Part shown: piece after piece, positions 1-5,639 of the stretch
How the letters are laid out: every line of letters begins with the position of its first letter
Position numbering within the stretch: the stretch's first letter is position 1
DNA from: a virus
Reading direction: 5' to 3' (one strand)
Virus record (IMG/VR): IMGVR_UViG_3300044631_001963
Location: 1 to 27,879 of that record
Length of the DNA stretch: 27,879 bases
Program-made: the position numbers and the translations under genes
Notes under the pieces: model-generated
What the model was told of the DNA's origin: nothing
Databases searched by the model: none
What the model saw: only the letters and a program-made list of their open reading frames with translations

Positions 1-32
1 TTATCCACAGGTGGCCGTAACGCTGTGGATAA
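1..32. repeat. Inverted pair of perfect DnaA-box 9-mers
   Basis: TTATCCACAG at 1-10 and its exact inverse CTGTGGATAA at 23-32 form a 10-bp inverted repeat with a 12-base spacer. Each arm contains the consensus DnaA box TTATCCACA. It could be a DnaA-binding element or a gene-end hairpin. The right arm also forms the tail of the weak hairpin at 33-50. The window starts at its first base, so its left context is unseen. Confidence 0.5.
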
Positions 33-61
33 CCCCTCACCATTGGGGGCCGAGCTCGGGA

Positions 62-322
62 TTAACTCCCGAATTCGATCCTTGTAGCCTTGCTTAGTAA
101 TTGTTTATTGAAGTTCACAATAGATTCATCTAAGAACATTGCGGTTGTCTTCTTTTTCTTTACGTTGTCAAAAACGTAAGCATTTATTTTGCCGCTGAAT
201 TTATTTAGATTGCTAAAAACTAATTCAGTTAGGTATTCCTTATCAACACCTTGCTCAGAATAAATTGTTACATCATTGAGTTTGTTTGCGTCATAGATTT
301 CGACACGATAGCGATTTGCCAT
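62..322 (-). CDS. Hypothetical protein, 86 aa
   Basis: I do not recognise this protein. It is mixed alpha/beta in composition, has a lysine run near residue 56 (four K), and shows no signal peptide or membrane helix. The ATG at 322 follows an AAAGG ribosome site by 8 bases, which supports the start. No TGTCAG-type promoter is visible directly upstream, so it may be read with the 431-847 gene. Downstream of its stop, the minus strand has a GGGA/TCCC hairpin and a CCCC/GGGG hairpin at about 33-75 that could end the transcript. Confidence 0.7.
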   Translation of the reverse strand: MANRYRVEIYDANKLNDVTIYSEQGVDKEYLTELVFSNLNKFSGKINAYVFDNVKKKKTTAMFLDESIVNFNKQLLSKATRIEFGS

Positions 323-430
323 TTGTTTTGCCTTTGTTAGTAGTTTCCCGAAGGAGAGCAGTTTGGCGACTTACTCAGGTCGTTTGGGTTCAGGTGTCTA
401 GACTTTGTGTGCTAACCCCCCAAAACCTAT

Positions 431-847
431 TTAGAGATACTTAGCAATTTGCTTCATTGTAGAAGCATTTACTGTTTCCTCATCTGTCATCTTGAGAATT
501 GTTAGGGCATTTGTGATGTCCTCTTTCATCTCACGATACTGATGCTGATGGATAACCTCAAAATCCTTTTCAGGTTCAGCAGGGAAAGTTCCCTCTTTTG
601 TGATGATGTCAAAATCAACATTGAGAGTGTTGTTCCAAGCACGATAGTTTGTGCGAAGGTTCTCAGCCTTTGAGAAGTTGGCAATAGCCCACTTACCAAT
701 TTCCTTGCGCCACGCTTCTTGCGCTTTGCCGAACTTTACTTCCTTTGCGGTCTGTGTGTTGTAATCGTTTTCTAGCGTTGCTAGACGAGCCTCTAGTGCC
801 TTGATTACTTTGGTCGTTGCGACCTTTACTGTGATTTGTCTGCTCAT
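431..847 (-). CDS. Hypothetical protein, 138 aa, helical
   Basis: Unknown function. The sequence is predicted to be mostly helical, with a charged coiled-coil-like N-terminus (about residues 10-35) and several Trp/Tyr in the middle. The start at 847 follows a GAAAGG ribosome site inside a leader (858-870) that recurs before several neighbouring genes. A TGTCAG-N10-TATACT promoter lies at 883-904, giving a predicted 5' leader of about 29 bases. It is one of the larger proteins of the small-gene cluster. No catalytic motif is visible. Confidence 0.8.
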   Translation of the reverse strand: MSRQITVKVATTKVIKALEARLATLENDYNTQTAKEVKFGKAQEAWRKEIGKWAIANFSKAENLRTNYRAWNNTLNVDFDIITKEGTFPAEPEKDFEVIHQHQYREMKEDITNALTILKMTDEETVNASTMKQIAKYL

Positions 848-882
848 TTATTTATTACCTTTCGTTGGTTGTTGTTATGGAT

Positions 883-904
883 AGTATAGCAGGGGGGTCT
901 GACA
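883..904 (-). promoter_or_regulatory. Phage promoter, TGTCAG-N10-TATACT
   Basis: The TGTCAG box is at 899-904 and the extended -10 (TGC TATACT) at 883-888, spaced by exactly 10 bases, with the transcription start predicted near 876. The position where a normal -35 should lie has no TTGACA-like sequence. It drives 431-847. No TGTGA palindrome is seen upstream of this copy. Confidence 0.75.
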
Positions 905-983
905 TTTCCACCCGAAGGTGGAGAGTTCTTACTTACGACATTGGACTAGAACACTCTCTAAACTGTCCCTGTTTCGTTCTAGG

Positions 984-1166
984 TTATGCGCCTAGAAGGG
1001 TCTTTGCCGATACTGAAGTCCAGCGAGTTTCTCTCGTTGGCATTTCTAGTAGGACACGCACCGAGCCAGATGCTTGTGGGTGTATCTCTTTGATAACGCC
1101 CGTCTTTTTTGACTTTAGGGTGGTGAATAAATCGCCAACCTGATAGAGTTTTCCTTCTATTGTCAT
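984..1166 (-). CDS. Hypothetical small protein, 60 aa, beta-rich
   Basis: Unknown. The composition (short beta strands around YQVGDLFTT and SVRVLLEM) suggests a small beta-barrel of the KOW/SH3 kind, but this is only an impression. The ATG at 1166 follows AGAGG. The TGTCAG-N10-TATACT promoter at 1195-1216 gives a leader of about 22 bases. An open frame of similar size exists on the opposite strand (865-1143), but it runs through two minus promoters and has no ribosome site. Confidence 0.7.
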   Translation of the reverse strand: MTIEGKLYQVGDLFTTLKSKKTGVIKEIHPQASGSVRVLLEMPTRETRWTSVSAKTLLGA

Positions 1167-1194
1167 TTTTGCCTCTTTTCTTTGTTAGGTGGTA

Positions 1195-1216
1195 AGTATA
1201 ACATTGGGGTCTGACA
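1195..1216 (-). promoter_or_regulatory. Phage promoter, TGTCAG-N10-TATACT
   Basis: TGTCAG is at 1211-1216 and TATACT at 1195-1200 with TG-T before it. The spacer is exactly 10 and the start is predicted near 1188. A TGTGA palindrome sits at 1255-1270, centred about 74 bases upstream. Confidence 0.75.
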
Positions 1217-1254
1217 TTTGTCTAGCCCTATCTCACTATTTGAGAATCTTAGCG

Positions 1255-1270
1255 TGTGACCTTAGTCACT
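1255..1270. promoter_or_regulatory. CRP/GlxR-like palindrome TGTGA-N6-TCACT
   Basis: One mismatch to TGTGA-N6-TCACA. It overlaps the stop codon of the upstream gene 1262-1528 and lies about 74 bases before the start predicted for the promoter at 1195-1216. Confidence 0.45.
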
Positions 1271-1528
1271 TTCTTGTAGCCAAGCGTGGAGGTGGTGTTG
1301 GTCTACGATAGCCGATGCAGGTGCGAATTTTTCTCCACGATAAAATACGCCTTCAGGCATTTCGATCAATTTGTTGTAGTCCTCATCCCAATAAGCGTCA
1401 ATAGCCTCGATGCAAGGTTGCACCATAGATAGTGGAACGGGCGGGTAATGATTACCCTGTAAGTGATAAGCGATACCTTGTTCTAAATCGAACTCGCTTG
1501 CTAAATCTAGCGCAGTGTTATTTCCCAT
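1262..1528 (-). CDS. Hypothetical protein, 88 aa
   Basis: Function unknown. It is an acidic soluble protein with a recognisable core around residues 18-50 (HLQGNHYPPVP, then an Asp/Tyr/Trp-rich stretch). The pattern resembles hypothetical proteins I associate with actinophage early regions, though I cannot assign a family. It follows 1531-1755 with only two bases between stop and start, and AAGGAAGG lies upstream of its ATG. The two are therefore co-transcribed from the promoter at 1784-1805. Confidence 0.8.
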   Translation of the reverse strand: MGNNTALDLASEFDLEQGIAYHLQGNHYPPVPLSMVQPCIEAIDAYWDEDYNKLIEMPEGVFYRGEKFAPASAIVDQHHLHAWLQESD

Positions 1529-1530
1529 TG

Positions 1531-1755
1531 TTAGTTACCTTCCTTAATTGTTACTTCAGCCCAAGTGTTATTTTCATTAGCAATTTTTAATAAATTAGAC
1601 TCAGTAAGTGCGTGTAGTGTTGCTTCCTTACACATAGTAAGTAAATCTGTTTCATTAAGTTTTAGTAATGCAGGTAGTAAGTTAGCAGGTATTTTATCAA
1701 GGTCAATACTGGCCTCGAAAGTTACTGTGTGTGGAACTGTCATTAGATTAGACAT
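1531..1755 (-). CDS. Hypothetical protein, 74 aa
   Basis: Unknown. A beta-like N-terminus (VTFEASIDLDKIP) is followed by a Leu-rich helical middle (about residues 26-58) and a short C-terminal strand. The ATG at 1755 is preceded by the repeated leader with a GAAAGG ribosome site (1762-1774) and the promoter at 1784-1805. It is the first gene of a two-gene operon with 1262-1528. Confidence 0.8.
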   Translation of the reverse strand: MSNLMTVPHTVTFEASIDLDKIPANLLPALLKLNETDLLTMCKEATLHALTESNLLKIANENNTWAEVTIKEGN

Positions 1756-1783
1756 AGATTACCTTTCGTTGGTTGATAAGAGT

Positions 1784-1805
1784 ATTTTAGCATAGGGCAC
1801 TGACA
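1784..1805 (-). promoter_or_regulatory. Phage promoter, TGTCAG-N10-TAAAAT
   Basis: TGTCAG is at 1800-1805 and extended -10 TGC-TAAAAT at 1784-1789, with spacer 10 and start near 1777. A perfect TGTGA-N6-TCACA palindrome at 1839-1854 is centred about 70 bases upstream. It drives the 1531-1755 operon. Confidence 0.75.
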
Positions 1806-1838
1806 TTACCTAATCCATTCTCGGCGTGTCGCAGCTTT

Positions 1839-1854
1839 TGTGAGATTAATCACA
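1839..1854. promoter_or_regulatory. CRP/GlxR-like palindrome, perfect arms
   Basis: TGTGA-GATTAA-TCACA. Both five-base arms match the CRP-family consensus. A CGGCGTGTCG decamer lies next to it at 1822-1831. Confidence 0.55.
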
Positions 1855-1867
1855 AATTTTCAGGGTC

Positions 1868-1897
1868 TGTGGATAACTCTCGTAAGCCTGTGGAAAA
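1868..1897 (-). other. DnaA-box 9-mer plus near match
   Basis: TGTGGATAA at 1868-1876 is the exact inverse of the DnaA box TTATCCACA. TGTGGAAAA at 1889-1897 differs by one base. The pair lies next to a terminator hairpin, as at the left edge of the window. It may be a DnaA-binding site or simply the conserved tail of a gene-end element. Confidence 0.4.
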
Positions 1898-1916
1898 ACC
1901 CCCACAATATTGGGGG
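1894..1916 (-). terminator. Rho-independent terminator
   Basis: Read on the minus strand, a CCCCCA/TGGGGG stem with a six-base loop is followed by TTTTT. It ends the GP88 operon (2816 to 1948). The palindrome TGACAATTGTCA at 1923-1934 sits just upstream. Confidence 0.75.
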
Positions 1917-1947
1917 CCGAGCTGACAATTGTCAACTCGACACGCCG

Positions 1948-2097
1948 TTACTTATCCCAACGATTAGGCAAATCTTCTTTCCCGTCACCATCGTTATCTA
2001 TTTTGGCCCCATTCCACATGTACACGGCCAACACAATTGGTGAGCACAAGAATGCAATTAATATAATTGCAATAACAGATCCAATAATATCAATCAT
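1948..2097 (-). CDS. Single-helix membrane protein, 49 aa, acidic Ca-loop-like tail
   Basis: The ATG at 2097 overlaps the stop of the GP88-like gene (TAATG), so it should be translationally coupled. Residues 4-27 form a hydrophobic helix (Ile/Leu/Ala-rich). The tail has DNDGDGKED, which resembles the Asp-rich loop of EF-hand or dockerin calcium sites, followed by a Trp near the end. It is probably an inner-membrane protein with a short soluble tail. Function is unknown. Confidence 0.7.
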   Translation of the reverse strand: MIDIIGSVIAIILIAFLCSPIVLAVYMWNGAKIDNDGDGKEDLPNRWDK

Positions 2098-2816
2098 TAT
2101 TTTTTACTCGCAGAAAATCTAATATCGGCTTTACCGTAAACACAGAGACCACAAGATACACATGCGGACCCATTGCTAGAGATTAGCGGAATGCTTTTCA
2201 TATTCTCAGGACACTTAGCGCCAGGCTTGCCCGTTAACTCTTTCATTGTGTCTTCGGTTGAAGCAAATGTCTTTCCAAGGTAGGCCAGGCGGACCTTAGA
2301 ATTCTTTTTTAAATCGAATGCTATTTCTTTATTTTCATCATCCGTAGAATAGTACAGTGAAAGATTAGCAACATCCTTGATAATAAGCGCTGCAGACTTT
2401 ACACGTGTATACACCCAAAACTGAATATCGGAATGGTTTTCAATAACAGTCTTCCACGCATATGTATAAGTATCGCTAAAGAAATCCCCGTCCCAGTGGA
2501 TACGGAATAACTTTGGCGCATTCTTCTTATCACAATCAGTGACAAAATCAACAATCATCTCTTCTAATAGGCGGACCATGGTTTCGCTATCGGCGTCCTT
2601 AAGTAGGGCCCAATTGTGGAGCAGATTAGTTTTTACTCCTGGGAATAGCTTTTCAAGTTTTCCTGCGTAGCAAACGCTCTCACAAATACTAGTGGCACCA
2701 GGGCATGAGTAAGCCTTTCCAGCAGGGAGACCGAACGTGTTCGCAATTGCGGCTTGCTTTCCATTTTTTGTGACAAGGTTAGCCACCTTTCTATCGTTGG
2801 AGCGTTTCAGTTTCAT
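2097..2816 (-). CDS. GP88-family protein, 239 aa, Cys-rich
   Basis: This resembles the phage gene product 88 family. Key features are a Cys cluster near the N-terminus (C38, C45, C49 in a CPGA-x4-C-x3-C pattern), an IHWDGDFFS segment in the middle and a C-terminal CxxCxxC (C219, C222, C225). The Cys groups suggest a bound metal or Fe-S cluster, but the family's function is not established to my knowledge. I chose the start at 2816, not an upstream in-frame ATG at 2885. The promoter at 2824-2845 has its -10 ending 8 bases before this ATG, which predicts a leaderless mRNA, and the longer frame would run through the promoter. Confidence 0.8.
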   Translation of the reverse strand: MKLKRSNDRKVANLVTKNGKQAAIANTFGLPAGKAYSCPGATSICESVCYAGKLEKLFPGVKTNLLHNWALLKDADSETMVRLLEEMIVDFVTDCDKKNAPKLFRIHWDGDFFSDTYTYAWKTVIENHSDIQFWVYTRVKSAALIIKDVANLSLYYSTDDENKEIAFDLKKNSKVRLAYLGKTFASTEDTMKELTGKPGAKCPENMKSIPLISSNGSACVSCGLCVYGKADIRFSASKK

Positions 2817-2823
2817 AGGGGTA

Positions 2824-2845
2824 ATTATAGCGGTGACGTCTGACA
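2824..2845 (-). promoter_or_regulatory. Phage promoter for leaderless GP88 gene
   Basis: TGTCAG is at 2840-2845 and TATAAT at 2824-2829, spacer 10. The predicted start near 2817 coincides with the ATG at 2816. No TGTGA palindrome is seen upstream. The promoter overlaps the final bases of the 2848-3057 gene region. Confidence 0.7.
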
Positions 2846-2847
2846 TA

Positions 2848-3057
2848 TTAGTAATCCTCATCCATACCGTGGCCAGCGGAAGCAAGAGCGTCGCTATCAG
2901 ACCAGCCTATAGTTTCAAAGAATTCCATTTCCTCAGATGCATAGCATTCAGCACAAATATAGTCATCGCCATAAATTTCATATTCTGCATCGTTATCAAA
3001 AGTTTCTTGAGCACCACAAATTTCATAGTTCAAGCAAGCAACAGTAAAATTATCCAT
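2848..3057 (-). CDS. Acidic zinc-ribbon-like protein, 69 aa
   Basis: The Cys pattern C9/C14 followed by a CAEC knuckle (about residues 35-38) suggests one structural zinc site. The protein is very acidic, with many Asp/Glu throughout. The ATG at 3057 follows the repeated GAAAGG leader (3065-3077) and promoter 3086-3107. Function is unknown. Small acidic zinc proteins of this kind are common in phage early regions and could bind a host protein, but that is inference. Confidence 0.8.
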   Translation of the reverse strand: MDNFTVACLNYEICGAQETFDNDAEYEIYGDDYICAECYASEEMEFFETIGWSDSDALASAGHGMDEDY

Positions 3058-3085
3058 TAGTTAGCCTTTCGTTGGTTAAGTGGCA

Positions 3086-3107
3086 AGTATAGCAGAATGG
3101 ACTGACA
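3086..3107 (-). promoter_or_regulatory. Phage promoter, TGTCAG-N10-TATACT
   Basis: TGTCAG is at 3102-3107 and extended -10 TGC-TATACT at 3086-3091, with start near 3079. The palindrome at 3149-3164 is centred about 77 bases upstream, and a CGACACGCCG decamer lies between them at 3117-3126. Confidence 0.75.
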
Positions 3108-3148
3108 GATCAAAATCGACACGCCGAATTTTCAGGGTATTTTTAAAA

Positions 3149-3164
3149 TGTGACGTAATTCACA
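3149..3164. promoter_or_regulatory. CRP/GlxR-like palindrome, perfect arms
   Basis: TGTGA-CGTAAT-TCACA lies upstream of the promoter at 3086-3107. Confidence 0.5.
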
Positions 3165-3206
3165 CTGGACCCCCCACAAAAGAGAGGGCAGCTGCATATT
3201 TATGCG

Positions 3207-3338
3207 CTACTCTGAATATTTATTTTTGTGTTTGATCTTGCGTGTGTATTTCTTTTTATTACGAACAGGTTGCGCCGCATTACTGCGGCGCAATTCCTGA
3301 ATTCGTTTTACTTTATCTTGAAGTGAAGTTAGGAACAT
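3207..3338 (-). CDS. Basic small protein, 43 aa
   Basis: This short frame starts inside the end of 3313-3504 (26-base overlap) and encodes a strongly basic tail with many Lys/Arg in the last 20 residues. That suggests nucleic-acid binding or a ribosome-like tail. A perfect 9-bp inverted repeat, TTGCGCCGC with GCGGCGCAA (3270-3293), lies inside the coding sequence. It could be a gene-internal hairpin. The ribosome site is weak, so the gene is less certain than its neighbours. Confidence 0.45.
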   Translation of the reverse strand: MFLTSLQDKVKRIQELRRSNAAQPVRNKKKYTRKIKHKNKYSE

Positions 3339-3504
3339 GATACCCACTCGCTTCGTGAAATCGTTTTACATCAAATCGTTCATTATCAACCGCAAACATT
3401 TGAGCAAAATCATTTACGATTTTAGAAAATAAAGCGGGGTGCATTTTATCGCTTGCATACTTTAGAATTTCTGCGGTTGCGACATAATCCTTGCGTGTCA
3501 TCAT
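3313..3504 (-). CDS. Hypothetical protein, 63 aa
   Basis: Unknown, helical in appearance. It overlaps the stop of 3501-3707 (ATGATGA), so the start may be either of two adjacent ATGs at 3504 and 3501. It belongs to the operon running 4231 to 3207. No motif is recognised. Confidence 0.75.
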   Translation of the reverse strand: MMTRKDYVATAEILKYASDKMHPALFSKIVNDFAQMFAVDNERFDVKRFHEASGYHVPNFTSR

Positions 3505-3707
3505 TTTGCTACCACCATTCCGCTACGATAGAAAACTTTTGTGTAGCATTTCAATGCTGGTGTGTAAATATTTACAGTTGAGTATTCGTTAGCCATTCCC
3601 CAATCGGTGAATGAGAAAAAAGATTTCCACGCTTCGAATTCATCTTCGTAGTTAGCAGACCAATGAGGGCTCTCCTCAAAATCATACTGGCAAGTTACTT
3701 TATACAT
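3501..3707 (-). CDS. Hypothetical protein, 68 aa, aromatic-rich
   Basis: Unknown. It is rich in Trp, Tyr and Phe (for example HWSANYEDEFEAWKSFFSF), which suggests a compact alpha/beta fold. A GAAAGG ribosome site of the repeated leader type precedes the ATG at 3707 (leader motif 3715-3727). No promoter of its own is evident, so it is probably read from the promoter at 4267-4288. Confidence 0.8.
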   Translation of the reverse strand: MYKVTCQYDFEESPHWSANYEDEFEAWKSFFSFTDWGMANEYSTVNIYTPALKCYTKVFYRSGMVVAK

Positions 3708-3721
3708 TAGTTTCCCTTTCG

Positions 3722-3859
3722 TTAGTTAAAAAATGAGTCTTGCTCTTTGCCGAAATCGCAATCGCAAGTTTCGACATCAAAATTATTGTTATCGCCAAAA
3801 AAGATTAGTCCAGTAGAATTACACTCTGAACAATCTATACGCATTACTGAGTTTATCAT
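3722..3859 (-). CDS. Zinc-ribbon mini-protein, 45 aa
   Basis: CSEC at residues 10-13 and a CDC pair further on (about residues 32-34) suggest a four-Cys zinc site. The ATG at 3859 overlaps the stop of the gene upstream (TAATG), which supports translation. A shorter alternative start exists at codon 6. The reading frame on the opposite strand here is only a shadow. Confidence 0.65.
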   Translation of the reverse strand: MINSVMRIDCSECNSTGLIFFGDNNNFDVETCDCDFGKEQDSFFN

Positions 3860-4023
3860 TATTCATCACACTCGCATTTCGCATAAGGGTCAAATTCGCA
3901 AAATTGACAACCCATTATTTCCTCACAATTTCGGCATTGGTATTTGAATTGGTGTTCATCACAACACACAAATAATAAATCCCAAATAAAATAAAATTCA
4001 TTTTTATCTATTACAGTAGCCAA
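3859..4023 (-). CDS. Cys-rich zinc-binding protein, 54 aa, TTG start
   Basis: The frame contains nine Cys: a CC pair at 20-21, CxxC at 30-33, CxxC at 39-42 and CxC at 50-52. That is enough for two zinc sites. No ATG gives the full frame. A TTG at 4023, one base after the stop of 4025-4231 and with AAGG about 11 bases before it, gives a natural MATVIDKNEF start. It is coupled to the next gene by TAATG. Confidence 0.6.
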   Translation of the reverse strand: MATVIDKNEFYFIWDLLFVCCDEHQFKYQCRNCEEIMGCQFCEFDPYAKCECDE

Positions 4024-4024
4024 A

Positions 4025-4231
4025 TTATTCACCGACCTTTACTGCGATTGTTGCGAATTTATTTCGCAGACCACCTGTGCGAACCTCAATTAAAAAGGCT
4101 TCGGTTTTATCGCCATACCAAATTGCTGGGCGAGGTTTTGCAGAAACAATTTCGCCTGAAAAGTGGCGAGAGTTTGAGCGATAGTTTTTCCCTACAAGTA
4201 GGCTTTCGATTGTATAGAGTTTGGTAGCCAT
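4025..4231 (-). CDS. Hypothetical protein, 68 aa, beta-rich
   Basis: Unknown. Alternating hydrophobic strands and a C-terminal FATIAVKVGE suggest a small beta-barrel. It is the first gene of a six-gene operon (4231 to 3207) under the promoter at 4267-4288, with a leader of about 29 bases containing CTTTCGTT on the plus strand (GAAAG ribosome site when read on minus). Confidence 0.75.
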   Translation of the reverse strand: MATKLYTIESLLVGKNYRSNSRHFSGEIVSAKPRPAIWYGDKTEAFLIEVRTGGLRNKFATIAVKVGE

Positions 4232-4266
4232 TGGCAGACCTTCTTTCGTTTGTTGTTATGTATGGA

Positions 4267-4288
4267 ATTATACACGAGCCTACTGACA
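4267..4288 (-). promoter_or_regulatory. Phage promoter, TGTCAG-N10-TATAAT
   Basis: TGTCAG is at 4283-4288 and extended -10 TGTATAAT at 4267-4272, with start near 4260. The palindrome at 4337-4352 is centred about 84 bases upstream. Confidence 0.8.
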
Positions 4289-4336
4289 TTTTCACATTAC
4301 TAGCCAGTAATTCCAAATATTGAGACGCTCAAGCCA

Positions 4337-4442
4337 TGTGATAAATCTCACAAAATTCCAGGGGTTTTATAACTCTTTCATAACGACACGCCCGACCCCG
4401 TGCTTTTGCGGGCGGATCACCTTTTGTCAAGGCGACACGCCG
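4337..4442. repeat. 106-bp duplicated intergenic module, copy 1
   Basis: This copy matches 5081-5186 without gaps (constant offset 744). Conserved blocks are the TGTGA-TAAATC-TCACA palindrome (4337-4352), CGACACGCCC (4384-4393), a CCCCGTGC/GCGGG hairpin (about 4396-4412), TTGTCAAG and CGACACGCCG (4433-4442). Mismatches cluster in two stretches between the blocks. It separates the operon 4987-4447 from the promoter of the operon 4231-3207. Confidence 0.8.
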
Positions 4443-4446
4443 CTAG

Positions 4447-4545
4447 TTATTGAAAATCTTTTAAGATTTCCTCTAGCTGATTTATTTGCTCATCGCTAAG
4501 ATGATCTAATTGAATTGATTTTTCAAATCCGAATAAGTCGCTCAT
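4447..4545 (-). CDS. Micro-protein, 32 aa
   Basis: It starts in an ATGA overlap with the stop of 4542-4736, which suggests coupled translation. It is an acidic, helical sequence with a Leu/Ile heptad-like tail. Function is unknown. It is the last gene of the four-gene operon 4987-4447 and ends five bases before the duplicated module. Confidence 0.5.
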   Translation of the reverse strand: MSDLFGFEKSIQLDHLSDEQINQLEEILKDFQ

Positions 4546-4736
4546 TCGTTTTCCATTTCTGCTAAATAATCTTCGTGTTCAATTAGTCCGATAGAAAATG
4601 CGATTGGGTCGCAACATTCCAAAATCTCGGCGGGAGTAAAAGTTGAATAACCAATCTTTACAGTAGGATAAACATCATTTAGCAAATCAATAAAACTTTC
4701 CTTGATTTCTAAATCTCTTTCCAATTCTGATTTCAT
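4542..4736 (-). CDS. Acidic hypothetical protein, 64 aa
   Basis: Unknown, strongly acidic at both ends, with adjacent Cys (ECCDP) near residue 41. It is linked to both neighbours by overlapping stop/start codons (TAATG upstream, ATGA downstream), so it is clearly part of the operon 4987-4447. Confidence 0.75.
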   Translation of the reverse strand: MKSELERDLEIKESFIDLLNDVYPTVKIGYSTFTPAEILECCDPIAFSIGLIEHEDYLAEMENE

Positions 4737-4858
4737 TAGATAGCCCCTTCTTGAAATAAACCGATTTCTAAATCTAGTAATTCGTTAGGTGTTGCCTCGG
4801 ATAAATCTACCCAGCCAGCACCCTCATCATCTATGCGAAAGATTTCTACATAACCCAT
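4736..4858 (-). CDS. Micro-protein, 40 aa
   Basis: An acidic 40-residue frame with an AAGGAGG ribosome site about 10 bases upstream of the ATG at 4858. Its stop overlaps the next start (TAATG). The N-terminal YVEIFRID and GWVDLS segments look like beta strands. Function is unknown. Confidence 0.65.
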   Translation of the reverse strand: MGYVEIFRIDDEGAGWVDLSEATPNELLDLEIGLFQEGAI

Positions 4859-4987
4859 TTATTCTGCCTCCTTAGTATTGAATAGAGAGGACATCTTATC
4901 ATTAGCCTCTGACATTGTTGCGATAGCCTTTAAAAGGCTAGCCTTGCGTTGCGCCTCTACGTGCGCCTTGTATTCTTCAAGTGTCAT
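4859..4987 (-). CDS. Helical micro-protein, 42 aa
   Basis: First gene of the operon 4987-4447. The ATG at 4987 follows the GAAAGG leader (4996-5010) under the promoter at 5020-5041. Charged and helical, it may be a short coiled coil. Function is unknown. Confidence 0.65.
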   Translation of the reverse strand: MTLEEYKAHVEAQRKASLLKAIATMSEANDKMSSLFNTKEAE

Positions 4988-5019
4988 TTTAACGACCTTT
5001 CGTTGTTGTTATAGTAGGA

Positions 5020-5041
5020 ATTATACACGAACGCACCGACA
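5020..5041 (-). promoter_or_regulatory. Phage promoter, TGTCGG-N10-TATAAT
   Basis: The box is TGTCGG (one change from TGTCAG) at 5036-5041, with extended -10 TGTATAAT at 5020-5025, spacer 10 and start near 5013. The palindrome at 5081-5096 is centred about 75 bases upstream, and a CGACACGCCG decamer lies at 5051-5060. Confidence 0.75.
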
Positions 5042-5080
5042 TTTACCAATCGACACGCCGTATTTCGGTAAATCTTTTTA

Positions 5081-5186
5081 TGTGATAAATCTCACAAAAT
5101 TCAAGGGGTTTGGTAGCGTATCCGTAACGACACGCCCGACCCCGTGCCTTTGCGGGCCAGCTTGACTTTGTCAAGCCGACACGCCG
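5081..5186. repeat. 106-bp duplicated intergenic module, copy 2
   Basis: This is a copy of 4337-4442 with the same block order. It holds the palindrome (5081-5096), CGACACGCCC (5128-5137), the CCCCGTGC/GCGGG hairpin, a perfect GCTTGAC-TTT-GTCAAGC hairpin (about 5159-5175) and CGACACGCCG (5177-5186). It lies between the operon 5791-5192 and the promoter of the operon 4987-4447. Confidence 0.8.
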
Positions 5187-5191
5187 TAGCG

Positions 5192-5302
5192 TTAGCGTAA
5201 TTTATTGTGAATTAGATCACGAATTACTAGGCGTAGCATAATTAGGGCGGGGATACCGATACCTAATTGGACTAGCGTAGTTAGTATGCGATTAGTAGTC
5301 AT
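5192..5302 (-). CDS. Single-helix membrane micro-protein, 36 aa
   Basis: A hydrophobic helix covers about residues 6-27, followed by a short basic tail. The ATG at 5302 overlaps the stop of the preceding membrane protein gene (ATGA). Two such small membrane proteins in tandem could act together, for example as a membrane-targeting pair. That is a guess from layout. Confidence 0.55.
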   Translation of the reverse strand: MTTNRILTTLVQLGIGIPALIMLRLVIRDLIHNKLR

Positions 5303-5454
5303 TTACGATTACCCCATTTCTTATAAGCCTTGTAGGCTACTACCGCTAAGGCGGTAAGAATAATAGTGTGCCAAGGTAGGTAGATAGCCCCTAAGAAACT
5401 ATCTAACTCTAATCCGTATTCGTTTAGTTCTAATAGTATTCCGCTTATTGTCAT
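5299..5454 (-). CDS. Small membrane protein, 51 aa
   Basis: A 20-residue hydrophobic segment (about residues 24-41) is followed by a positively charged tail (KAYKKWGNRK), which predicts an N-out, C-in single-span protein. The ATG at 5454 lies two bases after the stop of 5457-5639. Function is unknown. Confidence 0.65.
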   Translation of the reverse strand: MTISGILLELNEYGLELDSFLGAIYLPWHTIILTALAVVAYKAYKKWGNRK

Positions 5455-5456
5455 TA

Positions 5457-5639
5457 TTAGTTATCCCAACTTAGTGCGAATACTTTTGCTAATTCATCAT
5501 CATCAAAATCATCAAAGTCATCAACGGGAGGTTGCTCCTCATCTACCTCATCAAGGTAAGCGTATGCGTCTGATACATCTGATTGGATTGACTCGTATTT
5601 ATTTATTGAGTTAGTATTGTAAGAGTATGCGTATGACAT
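5457..5639 (-). CDS. Very acidic protein, 60 aa
   Basis: A Tyr/Ser-rich N-terminus is followed by a tail with about 18 Asp/Glu, including repeated FDDFDDDE. Such highly acidic phage proteins often mimic DNA or bind basic host proteins, but no family is recognised. The ATG at 5639 overlaps the stop of 5639-5791 (TAATG). Confidence 0.75.
   Translation of the reverse strand: MSYAYSYNTNSINKYESIQSDVSDAYAYLDEVDEEQPPVDDFDDFDDDELAKVFALSWDN

Noticed and set aside
865-1143. Open frame of 92 codons on the plus strand
   Set aside because: It is antisense to 984-1166 and runs through two minus-strand promoters, with no ribosome site. I take it as chance.
3270-3293. Terminator from the 9-bp inverted repeat
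   Set aside because: No T run follows on either strand and it lies within a likely coding frame.
3747-3947. Plus-strand frame of 66 codons
   Set aside because: Two overlapping minus-strand genes with clear Cys motifs and stop/start coupling explain the region better.
5206-5221. Another TGTGA-N6-TCACG palindrome
   Set aside because: It lies inside the 36-residue gene 5192-5302 and about 200 bases from a promoter start; probably chance.
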